Shown here in pieces: positions 55,026 through 64,000 of a DNA stretch of 64,000 nt. Made by a program: the position numbers and the translations under genes. Source of the stretch: Lichina pygmaea (lineage: Eukaryota > Ascomycota > Lichinomycetes > Lichinales > Lichinaceae); the NCBI GenBank assembly GCA_963422465.1, contig OY730171.1, positions 124,001-188,000 of the forward strand, read 5' to 3'. Each line of letters opens with the position of its first letter. The stretch's first letter is position 1. The notes under the pieces were generated by a model. The model saw nothing but the letters and a program-made list of their open reading frames with translations. It did no database searches and had not been told where the DNA came from.

Positions 55026-56429
55026 ATGTCAAAGAAAAAACCAGAGAAAGAGAAAGAAAACCAGTCTTCTCCAAGCTCCCAGCAACCCCCAGTGGCTAAC
55101 TCCCTGACAGACCAATCCCAGACTCAAGAAAAAGAAGAAGAGAAGGGGCTGACACCTCCCCAGCTAGTGGAAGAATGGCTTATCCACACAAAAGCTCCCC
55201 AACACATTAAAAAAGCATGGGATAGTATTCTGTCCAAAGTGGCAGAAGCTCTGGACAAAGATGTCTCCACTCACTCACCTAACTCCCAGAGTCTCCAGAA
55301 GATACTTGAGAGACTGGACAGCATTGAGAAACAAGTCCAAAAACAAAACACCAAGCCAACATATGCCCAGGCAGCCCAGAAAACAGTAGGACAGGAAATC
55401 CCTGTTCCAACCAGAATCCACAGTGAAATCACTATCAGACCTGGAACTCAGACTGGCCAGCTAGCAAACAGAACACCAGCCCAGCTTATGGAAGCTCTCA
55501 AGAAGAAAACACCACTCTCCTGCCAAAAAGAAATAAGAGCAGCCAGAAAACTACCCTCAGGAGATATTATAATCTCTCTGGAAACTCCTCAAGCCAAGAC
55601 TCAGCTAGAGGAAAACAAGGACTGGATCCCAGCTGTCTTTACAGCAGAGGCCAAGATATCACCCAGAATCTTTCCAGTGCTAGTCCATAGGGTGCAGACA
55701 AAAGACTTCAAGCCAGAAAACCTGGAGAAAACAAAAAAGACAATCTTCTCCCAAAACCCTGGGATGGAAAGTAAGATCAACATCCTAAGAACCTACTGGT
55801 CCAGAAAAGCCAAACTCCTCCAGAAGCCAGTCACATCTCTACATCCAGATCTAGCTACCCCAGAGCAAGCAAACCTCCTAATTGAGAAAGGAGTAGTTCT
55901 AGGATACACTCTACATGAAGTAGAACCAGCCCTGCTAGCAACATCAGTCACCCAGTGCTACAAATGTACTAGGTTTGGACACCAAGCACGCACTTGCCAA
56001 ACCCAAGCCCAGTGCACAGCCTGTGGAGGAAAGCATGCCAGAAGAGACTGCCAGACTTCTCCAGAAACTCTAACACCAAAATGTGCAAACTGCAAGGGAA
56101 ACCACCCAGCCTGGTCAAAGTCCTGCCAGAAAAAACAGGAAGCAATCCAGAAAGCAAGGGAGGTATGGCTAGCAAGACCAGGGAGGTACACAACAGCTCC
56201 CAGACTAGCTCTACCTCAGACTCCCTCAACACAAGAAAAAAAGCCAAGTCTACAAGACAGACAAGAAGCTAAGAAAAGAAAACAAGAGGAAGTACTAAGA
56301 GCATGCTCAAGCTCAAGACTGAACACTCAGCTCCCCACTTTCCCACTTGCACAGAACTCAGAGTTCCAAATCAACATACCCAGAAAAAAAGCTACTGAGA
56401 TCTTGGAAGACTCTAGCCAAGAAGATTAA
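55026..56429 (+). CDS. L10 ORF1 (LINE-B zinc-knuckle protein), intact
   Basis: A frame of 467 codons, starting MSKKKPEKEKENQ and very rich in Lys, Glu and Gln over the first 45 residues. A likely coiled coil (LQKILERLDSIEKQVQKQN) lies at about residues 90-110. A conserved domain follows (IRAARKLPSGDIIISLE, LATPEQANLLIEKGVVLG), then three knuckles: CYKCTRFGHQARTC, CTACGGKHARRDC and CANCKGNHPAWSKSC. A charged tail (QEAKKRKQEE) follows. The stop TAA overlaps the ORF2 start as TAATG. The role is inferred to be binding of the LINE RNA. Confidence 0.92.
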   Translation: MSKKKPEKEKENQSSPSSQQPPVANSLTDQSQTQEKEEEKGLTPPQLVEEWLIHTKAPQHIKKAWDSILSKVAEALDKDVSTHSPNSQSLQKILERLDSIEKQVQKQNTKPTYAQAAQKTVGQEIPVPTRIHSEITIRPGTQTGQLANRTPAQLMEALKKKTPLSCQKEIRAARKLPSGDIIISLETPQAKTQLEENKDWIPAVFTAEAKISPRIFPVLVHRVQTKDFKPENLEKTKKTIFSQNPGMESKINILRTYWSRKAKLLQKPVTSLHPDLATPEQANLLIEKGVVLGYTLHEVEPALLATSVTQCYKCTRFGHQARTCQTQAQCTACGGKHARRDCQTSPETLTPKCANCKGNHPAWSKSCQKKQEAIQKAREVWLARPGRYTTAPRLALPQTPSTQEKKPSLQDRQEAKKRKQEEVLRACSSSRLNTQLPTFPLAQNSEFQINIPRKKATEILEDSSQED

Positions 56430-59400
56430 TGAGTTACTCCACACTTAACCTTCTCCAGTACAATGTCCAGAAAAGCCAGACATGCTAAGAACTTCTACTG
56501 GCAAACCCTAGACTACAGGAAGTGGACATCATCACTCTGCAAGAACTCTGGAAAAACCCACACCAAGAATCAAGCATCTCTACAACATTCTCAGCCTTCT
56601 ACCCTTTACAAAGCCAGAAGCTAGGGAGAACACTTGTTCTTGTTAACAGAAGAATTTTGCGGTCATCTATAAGCCTAATTTTCTGGAGTAAAGATCTAGT
56701 CTCCTTGGAGATAAGAGTTCAAACAAAGTCATTCTGGATCCACAACCTCTATTTCACACCAACAAGCCAAAGGAACTATAGAGAGTCAGCTCAGACTCTT
56801 CTAGACCTACTGGAACAAGCTATCCAAAAAGAGGGTGAACATATTCTCCTGACAGACTCAAATCTCCACCACCCAAGTTGGTCAAAGTCAAGCCAGCTAT
56901 ACTCAGAACTGGCCTTATCCTTCAAGAACCTAACAGACAAATAGGGACTAGAGCTGGCAATAGCTCCCGACACACCAACAAGAGCAAGAACTCTTCTAGA
57001 ACCACCTTCATCAGCAATTGATCTTTCTTTTATTTCAAGTTCTTTACTTAATTCTCTTATTTACTCACAAACTAACATGAGATTCCACACAGGGTCAGAC
57101 CACAGACCAGTGCACACAATTCTCAGTCTGGAGACTCCAAGAAAAACCAGAACAGACAAAAAGAACTGGAGAACTCTGGATGCTAGTCAAGCAAGACAAG
57201 AAGCTGATAACCTACCACCTATTCCATCTCTAACCAGCAAGAAAGAAGTGGATGATTACCTGGAAAGACTGGACAAAACTCTCCAAGAAATTGCAAACAA
57301 GACAACCCAACCTTGCAAAGAGTCCAGGTATGCAGTACCATAGTGGAACCAGGAAATTAAAGAAATAATCCAGGAGGAAAGAAAAGTAAGAAGAAAAGTA
57401 CTCCAAGGCCAAGAGGAAACCACCAGACTAGAGGAGATAACTAAAAAGAAAAAGAGTCTGATCAGACAGGCCAAAAGAAAGACATTCAGAACACATCTCC
57501 ACCAGCTAGCAGAAACCCAGGACTACTGGAGAATTGCCAAATTTTTGATTTTTTGATTTGATTTTGATTTGATTCTTACACTGATTCGGCTGTTAAGCCA
57601 TGCAGAACTTCTTGAAGGATTTTTGTCTCTGGTAGACTTGACTCGGGGACCTCACGCATTTACTGTACACCCCATGGTTTGTAGTGTACGTACTGTGGGA
57701 AAACCCCAAACCCTGTAGGGAAATAGGAAAACCACAGTAATGAGGGTTTTGTGGATCTTGACGGATATTGGGTGAGCTATTTCTTGAGGGTTTTCATACA
57801 TCTTGCGAGGAGTACATCTTAGACAAGTTCTATGAATCTCGGGGGTTTTTGTGGCAGAATGTGGGGTGGGTCAGATTTGAACTGACGACTAGTTTAGTCA
57901 GGTTCTCCAGGCCTGACACCACTAGTTCCGGGTCATGGGTGCCACGTAGTGGGAAACTCTCACCAGCTTCCCGCTACACCATGCCGCCCCAGAATTGCCA
58001 AATGGGGAAAAGAAAAAGCTGGCAAAGTTCCTGACCTACCAATAGTCCCAGAACTTATAGGACAACAAGGACAGCTGGCAAAGTCTTTTGAAGAGAAAAC
58101 AGAAGCTTTCAGGACTCAATTCTTCCCTCTTCCCCTACAGCCAGAGCCAGAGAAACAGGACCTGCCAGAAGAAACCCAGGAATGGCAACTATCCCAAGAA
58201 GTCTCCAAGGAAGAAGTACAAGAGGTTCTAAAGAAGAAAAAACCTCTCTCAGCACCAGGCCAAGATACTCTACCAAATGGATTTCTAAGAGCACTGGGAG
58301 ACCCTTTCAACAAAAGAATTACTAAGGTTTTGGAGGCTTGCTGGAGACTGGAATACTTTCCAGACAGGTACAAGTCAGCCAAGACAATCTTCCTAAGGAA
58401 ACCTGGCAAGGGATCCTACTGTCAAGCAAAAGCATGGCGCCCTATAGCTCTCCTGAATACAATTGGGAAGCTAATGGAAGCTATTGCAGCTGCAAGACTA
58501 AGTGAACTAGCTGAGAAAGAAAATCTCTTGCCAGAAATCCAGATGGGATTCAGAAAAGGAAGATCAACAGAATCAGCACTTTTTTGTCTGACCTCCCAGG
58601 TAGAAAAGATCTGGAAAGAAAGAAAGATTGCTAGTCTTCTCTCTCTAGACATCTCTGGAGCCTATGACAGAGTCTTGCCAGAAGTTCTCAGAAAGATCCT
58701 GATTAAGAGAAAGATTCCTAAGTGGTTTGTATCCTGGATCTTGTCCTTCACTACTTCACGTACTACCTCTCTGGTGTTTGATGACTCAGAATCCCCCCAG
58801 TTCCCTATATACTGTGGAGTCCCTCAAGGATCACCTTTCTCTCCTATTCTATTTCTTTTCTATATCTCAGAACTGCACAATACTGTACACACCCCTGAGA
58901 AAGGAGTTTCAGCACTTGGTTTTGCAGATGACACTAATCTTCTTGCATTCTCCTCTTCCTTGAAAAGCAACCTTCTCAAGTTGAAGTCTACACATTCCAA
59001 ATGTCAGGACTGGGCAAGAAAACATAGTATGAAGTTTGCATCTGAAAAGTATGAACTTCTCCATTTTTCTAGAAGAAGAGACAATCTTCAGCTCAGTCTA
59101 AAACTTGGAGAAGTGGTACTTCAACCAAAAGAAGAAGTGCGTATCTTGGGACTTTACTTTGACTCAAAACTTGTCTGGAAAAAACACTAAAAAATCATGT
59201 CACAGAAAGTCTCCAAATATTTCTCAGCTTTATCCAGAACAACCTACTCTACTTGGGGACTACCAGTCCTAACAGCATGTCATGTCTACACTGCTATACT
59301 AAGATCTCTTCTTACTTATGCAGTAGGAATCTGGCTCAATCCCCAAAAGAAACTCTCTAATAATATTTCATTATCTACTTTCCAAAATAAATGTTTAAGA

Positions 59401-60126
59401 ACTATAGGAGATGTCTTTAAAGTCACTCCTATTTTCCTACTTGAATCAGAACTATTTCTACACTCTCTAGACTTATACTTCAAGCTGAGAACAGCATGTT
59501 TTCTTTCATCTTTCTATTCAAACACACTACCCAACTTTCCTTCTACACTTCTCCACAAACTACACAGTCAGATTTCTCTCTATGTTTCTTCTCTCAGAAC
59601 TACACCAAAGTCTCTGACAACTATTTCTCTAAACTGGAGAACAGTCTGGCTGGAACAACTAACTACTAACCAAGACTTCTCAAAGAAAAGTCTACAGAAG
59701 GTTTTCCACAAAGAATAGGAAGCCAGATGGCAGGTAAGCAGAGGAAATTGTTCTGCTATTTGGGACATGTTCACCAGAAGGCCACAGAAGAAAAATCTCA
59801 ATATCTTCAAAGATTTGAGAAAGGCTGAGTCTAGTCTATTTCTTCAAATTCTGTCAGCAAGAATAGGACTGGCCAGTTTTCTTTTCAGAGCAAATGTTCC
59901 AGACTTTAACTCCCCTCTATGCACCTGTGGTTTTGGAGAAGAAATAGCCCAACACATCACTTTTTTCTGTAACAAATTTTCAAACCAAAGACAACAAGTC
60001 CAATTCCCTCTACAAGATTTCCCATCTATCTTATTCTTCTCCAAGCTACTTCCTAAACTTCTTTTCTGGTTTATGTTTTTGAAAAGACTTGACCAGTTCA
60101 ACCTAGCCCACCAACTCTCTTTCTAA
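56429..60126 (+). pseudogene. L10 ORF2 (LINE-B), interrupted by a SINE and five stops
   Basis: Endonuclease motifs (LLQYNVQKS, TLQELW, TDSNLHHPSW, AIDLSFIS, GSDHRPV) precede the SINE. The RT core (KAWRPIALLN, GFRKGRSTES, SLDISGAYDRV, CGVPQGSPFSP, GFADDTNLL) and the C-terminal knuckle (CTCGFGEEIAQHITFFC) follow it. The frame is the same on both sides of the SINE's target duplication (RIAK / WGKEK). In-frame stops lie at 56486-56488, 56942-56944, 57341-57343, 59188-59190 and 59716-59718, all explainable by C-to-T or G-to-A. Confidence 0.9.
57543..57990 (-). mobile_element. tRNA-headed SINE with a LINE-type 3' end and 13-bp target duplication
   Basis: This 448-bp insertion is flanked by AGAATTGCCAAAT (57530-57542, 57991-58003). 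On the minus strand the head holds an A-box-like stretch (GTGTAGCGGGAAGCTGG, near 57962-57978) and a good B box (GTTCAAATC, 57874-57882), the parts of a Pol III promoter. A unique body of about 250 bp follows. The last 40 or so bases (57572-57612) match the LINE-B 3' end (60275-60314: AAGTTCTGCATGGCT and CAGTGTAAGAAT). It ends in a tail of AATCAAA-type repeats. No protein is encoded. Confidence 0.88.
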
Positions 60127-60307
60127 GCTCTACCAAGTCAACTGTTTGTTTTAACAAATAGCTACATGTACAAATTTCCTTAGCTACTGTATATTCCACA
60201 AGATTTTCCCTAGTCTCTCCCAAGCTCCAGTTTTTATTCCTCCAAAGATTTTCTGGAGAAACAAACATGTACCTAGAAGTTCTGCATGGCTCTACAGCTA
60301 AATCAGT

Positions 60308-60697
60308 GTAAGAATAAAATAAAATAAATAAAATAAATAAAATAAATAAAATAAATAAAATAAATAAAATAAATAAAATAAATAAAATAAATAAAATAAA
60401 TAAAATAAATAAAATAAATAAAATAAATAAAATAAATAAAATAAATAAAATAAATAAAATAAATAAAATAAATAAAATAAATAAAATAAATAAAATAAAT
60501 AAAATAAATAAAATAAATAAAATAAATAAAATAAATAAAATAAATAAAATAAATAAAATAAATAAAATAAATAAAATAAATAAAATAAATAAAATAAATA
60601 AAATAAATAAAATAAATAAAATAAATAAAATAAATAAAATAAATAAAATAAATAAAATAAATAAAATAAATAAAATAAATAAAATAAATAAAATAAA
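60308..60697 (+). repeat. 9-bp minisatellite (AAATAAAAT)n at the 3' tail of L10
   Basis: About 390 bp of almost perfect AAATAAAAT repeats, some 42 units, starts directly after GTGTAAGAAT at the LINE-B 3' end. A period of 9 is a multiple of 3, so several frames are open by accident. It most likely grew by slippage or unequal exchange from an ordinary LINE tail. Confidence 0.95.
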
Positions 60698-60874
60698 GTT
60701 TGTAAAGTTTGGGATCACAACTTTTGACAAACAGGTTGAGTTTTCGAGAGTGATGGGTTTTCACCTTAAGGTTTTGGTGGTGTGAGGGTGGAACTCAGCT
60801 GGTTTCCAGGACTTCTGACAAAATGCGGTGATTGTCAGAAGTAATGGTCCTTTTATGTAGGTCTACTGGGAAGA
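60695..60874 (-). mobile_element. L7 (LINE-C) 5' end
   Basis: This is the outermost block of L7. After the target duplication it continues with CACAACTTTTGACAAACAGG, and ends near 60874 at GGGAAGAG, the terminus also seen in L1 and L3. It follows naturally on the L7 5' UTR at 54201-54349. Confidence 0.8.
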
Positions 60875-60881
60875 GATTGAC

Positions 60882-61116
60882 TGGATAGTTTCTTTATAGA
60901 ATAATCATCTTCAACTTATGTTGTGATCCAGACAACTAGATCTACTTCAATACAACCTCAGTCTTGTATGAAGCTACTGATCAGGTGTTGTCACCACCAT
61001 GTTCCACCAAACCCCGTCACACTTCTTGACACTTCTCTTCTACAAGAACCAACCCACCTTCCACATCTTGCCCTAATCCTACACTTGGGTAGGACAGTAC
61101 AGTATGGACTACAACA
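60882..61116 (+). repeat. Ty3-A LTR fragment (R/U5 part), decayed
   Basis: It aligns with the last 235 or so bases of the Ty3-A LTR (from GATAGTTCCCC to CAACA), with about 12-15 percent change, so it is older than the other LTRs. U3 is absent and no internal region follows. The flanks are the L7 5' end and L11 ORF1. Confidence 0.85.
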
Positions 61117-62206
61117 CTGGAGAACTTTCTGGATCTCTTGTCTAGTGGTGGAAGGTGTGGCTGTGTGGCTTGCTAGCTGGGTGGTGATTTTCTTCCATAC
61201 TGTCTGTACTTTTGGGGGAGCTTTAGACTGCTTTAGCCAGACTTCTACAATCTGGGATACTGGCAGTGTGTTTTCTTCAGCTTATTGATCTGGTGTTGCC
61301 AGAGAGGTATCTTGTTGGCTTGTTTCTGGGGGAATAGATAAAGGAAGAGAGCTGGATTAGATCTTGGGAGATCTAGGAGCCAGTATAGAGATTGGTGCTC
61401 TAAAGTTGGTTTTTTTTTGATTCTTACACTGATACTAGCTTTTCAGCCATGCAGATCTTCTAGCTAAAAGCGATTTTCTTCAGAAAACCTTTAGAGGAAT
61501 AAAAACTGAAGACTGGGGGTGACTAGAGGATGTAGCAAAAGAAAATCTTGTAGTGACTGGTAGAAAGAAAACTTCTAGATATTAGAGTGTGAATAGTGGA
61601 GTTTGAAAGCCAGATTAAACTGGTTCCTCTAAAGTTGTATTGGGAAGGACTGGGTTTTTTCTTTTTTGAAGCTATAGCTCTGGGTTTCCAGTAGTGATAC
61701 TTTTAGAGAGTTGAGAGAGTTGAGAGAGAGAGAAAGAAGAGTACTCTGACTTCCCAGCAGTAGTGATCTAGCTCTGAGTCCAGATCTCAGAGCTAGACTT
61801 TCCTGGGCAGCTTCTTCATTCCTTCTAAGCTCTGAGTTAGGTCTGGAAGTATTCACCTAGACTAGAGACCAGACCCCCTATCTAGACTTTTGTTAAATTC
61901 TTAGATTCTGCCAGCCAAGAGCAGAGCTCAAGTTATTCCACTTTTCCAGACTCTCTGTCTTCCTCTTGAACTGGGAGTACTTGCTTAATCCTGGGACCAC
62001 ACCCCAAGACTGAGTGTTCCTAGGTAATTGAGACCTGTCCCCAGTTCTCCAGCAAGCTACTGGCTTTTCTCTCTCTTGTTGTTGGTAGTCTGTTACTTGT
62101 TGAAGTTAAGGATCATGGAGTCTGGGACCACAACTTTTGACAGACAGGTTGAGTTTTCCAAAGTGATAGGGTTTGACCTTAAGGTTTTGGTGATTTGAGG
62201 GTGGAA
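61117..62206 (-). pseudogene. L11: LINE-C fragment (ORF1 N-terminal part and 5' UTR)
   Basis: The blocks 61117-61408 and 61627-62206 (the latter including the duplicated CTCTAAAGTTG) match L7 at 48287-48759, 54201-54349 and 60695 onward. ORF1 N-terminal sequence runs to about 61672, and the 5' UTR to 62206, where the next LTR cuts it. It carries stops and no long open frame. It is split by L12. Confidence 0.82.
61409..61626 (-). mobile_element. L12: 218-bp LINE-A stub with 11-bp target duplication
   Basis: It contains only the LINE-A tail, 3' UTR and the last 15 or so codons of ORF2 (corresponding to 13665-13880), bracketed by CTCTAAAGTTG (61398-61408, 61627-61637). This is a severe 5' truncation of the usual target-primed type. 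Confidence 0.92.
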
Positions 62207-62805
62207 TGTTGCGGTCTGTACCGTACCGTCCTATCCGAGTATAGGATTAGGGCGAGAGGTGGAAGGCGGGTTGGTTCTCGCAGGAGAGGAGTGTCAAGGA
62301 GTGCGAAGGGGTTTGGTGGAACGTGGTGGTGGTGACACCTGATCAATAGCTTTGTACAAAGGATTGTATTGAAGTAGATCTAGTTGTCTGGATCACAACA
62401 TGAGTTGAAGATGATTGTTCCATAAGGGAACTATCGCCAGACTATATAGTGCTGGCCTGTCAAGATGATCAAGATTGTCTTGACAGTCTTGATGTCAAGA
62501 CAGGTGAGATTGTCTTGACAGTCCCACTATGTTATGTACCCTGCGTCAAGACTGGTGAGATTGTCTCGATGCTTCATGCATCATGTGTCAAGACTGGTAA
62601 GATTGTCTTGATGTTTCATGCATCATGCGTCGAGACTGGTGAGATTGTCTTGATGCTTCATGCATCATGCGTCGAGACTCCTGTGTGTGTCTCGACAGTC
62701 ACGTGACCTCTTGTTGGTTGGTCACTTGACTTCCATGGTGTCCTCTTGCCTGGCCTGCGGCCTGATTACCTATAAATAAGTGGCTCCTATCCCTGGGTCA
62801 TAACA
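62207..62805 (-). repeat. Ty3-A3 3' LTR (second U3 type)
   Basis: The termini on the plus strand are TGTTGCGGTC and GTCATAACA. The tandem array (about 62535-62680) and GTCACGTGAC (62698-62707) are those of Ty3-A2. Beyond its inner edge, at 62806-62822, the minus strand reads as a purine-rich tract. Confidence 0.9.
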
Positions 62806-62849
62806 CTACCCTCCTTTCCTTCATTTATTGTCCTGATGAATTCTTGAGT

Positions 62850-63350
62850 ATGTCTGCAAAATCATGTACCTCTGCTTACCAAAACCAACTGGCAGCCCAG
62901 ATCTGTGATCATAACTTTGTGTCACTTGCTCCGTGTGACTTCTGTGTTTTGAACCACAAGCCCTGCTTCCGAATGTCTGACAACAACGATAAGTTGAAGT
63001 GCGCTGAGTGCACTCATCAGGGAAAGTCCTGTGTGTCACTTTCTTGGGAGTCACTGAACATGACTCAGGATAACCTTCGCAAGGATTTGGCTGTTGATGA
63101 GGCCAAGCGGGATGCTCTTGTTGAGCAGCTTGCCGAGCTGCAGGCTTGTGTATCCCGAAAGTGAAAGGTTCTTGAGGGTGCTGAGGGTCAAGCAAAGAAG
63201 AAGCTCCAGTGCCTTGTTGCTGAAATAGAGGTGGATAGTGAAGACTTGTCAGCGACAGTCATTGACGTGTCTGTGCTGCAGGCCAAGCTGTTCAGTCCTG
63301 CTTCTGCCAGAACTGCTGCAGGAGGAGCTAGCAGTTTGCAAGGTTCCTGA
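62850..63350 (+). pseudogene. Ty3-A3 antisense Zn2Cys6 / coiled-coil ORF
   Basis: This 501-bp region opposite to the element starts 44 bp from its LTR, as in Ty3-A1 and Ty3-A2. The cluster is fully conserved in spacing (CDFCVLNHKPC, 11 residues, CAECTHQGKSC) and is followed by SWESLNMTQDNLRKDLAVDE and a helical segment with regularly spaced Leu. It is about 60 percent identical to the Ty3-A1 protein over 100 residues by eye. It looks almost whole, with about one break. Confidence 0.78.
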
Positions 63351-64000
63351 GTGGCTCCCAGGTATTTTCCGAGTCTGGGTAGTTTTTCCACTTGACAAGG
63401 TATCGCTGACCTTTTCTCTTCAGGATCTGTTCAGCCTTGAACTCCTGTTCTTCCTCTGGTTGGTAATGAAATATTTCCTGCAAGGGTGTGTTCTGGTCAG
63501 CTAATTTGATCATTGAGATGTGAAAGTTTGGGTGTACCTGAGCATCTCTCGGTAGTCGCAGTCTGACGTTGACTGGTCTGGTTTTTTCTTTGACTGAAAA
63601 TAGTCTGACCTTAACATGGTCCAGTTTCTTTGTTCTTGGTTTCTTTGTTCTCCAATTTCTTGTGAGGAGGTAGACTTTATCCCCCTTCTTTAGCTGAGGT
63701 ACCATTTTCAATTTCTTGTCTATTTGACGTTGCATTCTTTCTGAGGTCTCTTGAAGTTAGTGCCTCATCATTGTGTGTGTTTGTCGTAGGAGCTTGTCAT
63801 GTTGGAGTGCTTTCTCCGTGTTTGGTGAAGCTCTGCTTGGCATCCCGATGTTCACATGTTGTCCAAAATTGGCAAAAAATAGTGATTCCTTTGTTGAGTC
63901 TGATCTGTGCTGGTTGATTGCCAGCTGTGCCACTGGTAATAACTGTACCCAATTGCTGTGGGTCTTGTTGATGTAATGCCGTAAGTAAGTCTCCAGGACT
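63292..64000 (-). pseudogene. pol: Ty3-A3 pol, C-terminal part (integrase end and chromodomain)
   Basis: Chromodomain (KAEQILKRKGQRYLVKWKNY, ENTWEP) at about 63350-63470, the GDKVYLLTRNWRTKK and HPNFHISMI segments of the integrase C-terminus, and the YINKTHSNWVQLL region near the window edge. Collinear with Ty3-A2 at about 42180-42872. It is broken at a few places. Confidence 0.85.

Larger units (their letters stand above)
54350..60697 (+). mobile_element. L10: full-length LINE-B carrying a SINE
   Basis: A plus-strand LINE-B with 5' UTR (54350-55025), ORF1 (55026-56429), ORF2 (56429-60126, interrupted by a SINE), 3' UTR (60127-60314) and a hugely expanded A-rich tail (to 60697). It sits in the 5' UTR of L7, bracketed by AAAGATTGTAA (54339-54349) and AAAGTTTGTAA (60695-60705), a target duplication with one mismatch. 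Its 5' UTR (676 bp) begins AAAAAACTCTTCCCAGTACC and shares several short blocks with that of LINE-A. Confidence 0.9.
37205..60874 (-). mobile_element. L7: one LINE-C copy stretched over 23.7 kb by four insertions
   Basis: LINE-C blocks in order on the minus strand are 60695-60874 (5' end), 54201-54349 (5' UTR), 47084-48759 (5' UTR end, ORF1, start of ORF2), 43958-44696 (ORF2 endonuclease) and 37205-37417 (ORF2 linker). Each junction is bridged by a target duplication: AAAG(A/T)TTGTAA around L10, GTTTTCCTCTTGA around L9, GGGGTTAGCTAGT around L8 and AGTAG around Ty3-A2. The RT and 3' end are missing, cut at the tail of L6. LINE-C is protein-level close to LINE-B and heavily decayed. Confidence 0.85.
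62207..64000 (-). mobile_element. Ty3-A3: 3' part of a minus-strand Ty3-A, running off the window
   Basis: It comprises a 599-bp LTR (62207-62805, second U3 type as in Ty3-A2), the polypurine tract, the antisense ORF and the end of pol. The rest lies right of the window. Its left flank is L11. It is broken at several places. Confidence 0.92.

Noticed and set aside
57869-57985. A possible functional tRNA gene
   Set aside because: The A-box-like and B-box motifs are the head of a SINE with a target duplication. The stretch does not fold into a convincing cloverleaf and the A box to B box distance is long.
57768-58034. An 88-codon frame across the SINE / LINE-B junction
   Set aside because: It merges SINE sequence with LINE-B coding sequence in a wrong frame and has no independent support.
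60098-60764. Long open frames of 150-210 codons with repeating Phe-Ile-Leu or Tyr-Phe-Ile on the minus strand
   Set aside because: They are an accident of the 9-bp-period AT minisatellite, which is stop-free in several frames. No real protein is supported.

Overview
The window is wall-to-wall transposable elements, and I see no host protein gene, rRNA or free-standing tRNA gene. The families (Tad-like LINEs with an ORF1 carrying three zinc knuckles, chromodomain Ty3/gypsy elements, a tRNA-headed SINE) and the way old copies decay (C-to-T in CpG and also CpA) suggest a filamentous fungus, probably an ascomycete with a large repeat-rich genome. The species cannot be named from this.

Family names used here are local labels. 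LINE-A, LINE-B and LINE-C are related non-LTR elements with an ORF1 of about 465 aa overlapping an ORF2 of about 1080 aa (endonuclease, reverse transcriptase, C-terminal CCHC, no RNase H seen). Ty3-A (LTR about 600 bp), Ty3-B (LTR about 290 bp) and Ty3-C (LTR 430-540 bp) are chromoviruses. R is a noncoding repeat of about 1 kb. L1 to L12 number the LINE copies from left to right.

Layout: 1-143 LTR end. 144-10330 L1 (LINE-A, minus), split by a complete Ty3-A at 3218-9782. 10331-11325 R (minus). 11326-12698 L2 (LINE-A, plus). 12699-13652 Ty3-A fragment. 13653-19090 L3 (full-length LINE-A, minus). 19092-20228 L4 (LINE-B, minus). 20229-21350 R (plus). 21351-21670 L5 (LINE-A, plus). 21671-27021 Ty3-B (minus). 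27022-37204 L6 (LINE-A, plus), split by Ty3-C at 29535-35899. 37205-60874 is one LINE-C (L7, minus) stretched over 23.7 kb by four insertions: Ty3-A (37418-43957), L8 (44697-47083), L9 (48760-54187, full-length LINE-A) and L10 (54350-60697, LINE-B), with L10 itself holding a SINE at 57543-57990. Then come an LTR fragment, a second LINE-C (L11) holding a 218-bp LINE-A stub (L12), and the 3' part of a minus-strand Ty3-A that runs off the right edge.

The strongest unusual signal is a gene on the antisense strand between pol and the 3' LTR in two distinct chromovirus families (Ty3-A, Ty3-C). It encodes a protein of about 167 aa with an exact fungal Zn2Cys6 cysteine spacing followed by a probable coiled coil. 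Also notable are a triple WxxCx4CxxH repeat at the C-terminus of the Ty3-A Gag, a SINE whose 3' end copies the LINE-B 3' end, and Ty3-A LTRs that share R/U5 but carry entirely different U3 modules. LTR elements are treated as fossils: boundaries, parts and approximate numbers of breaks are given, but not the individual lesions.
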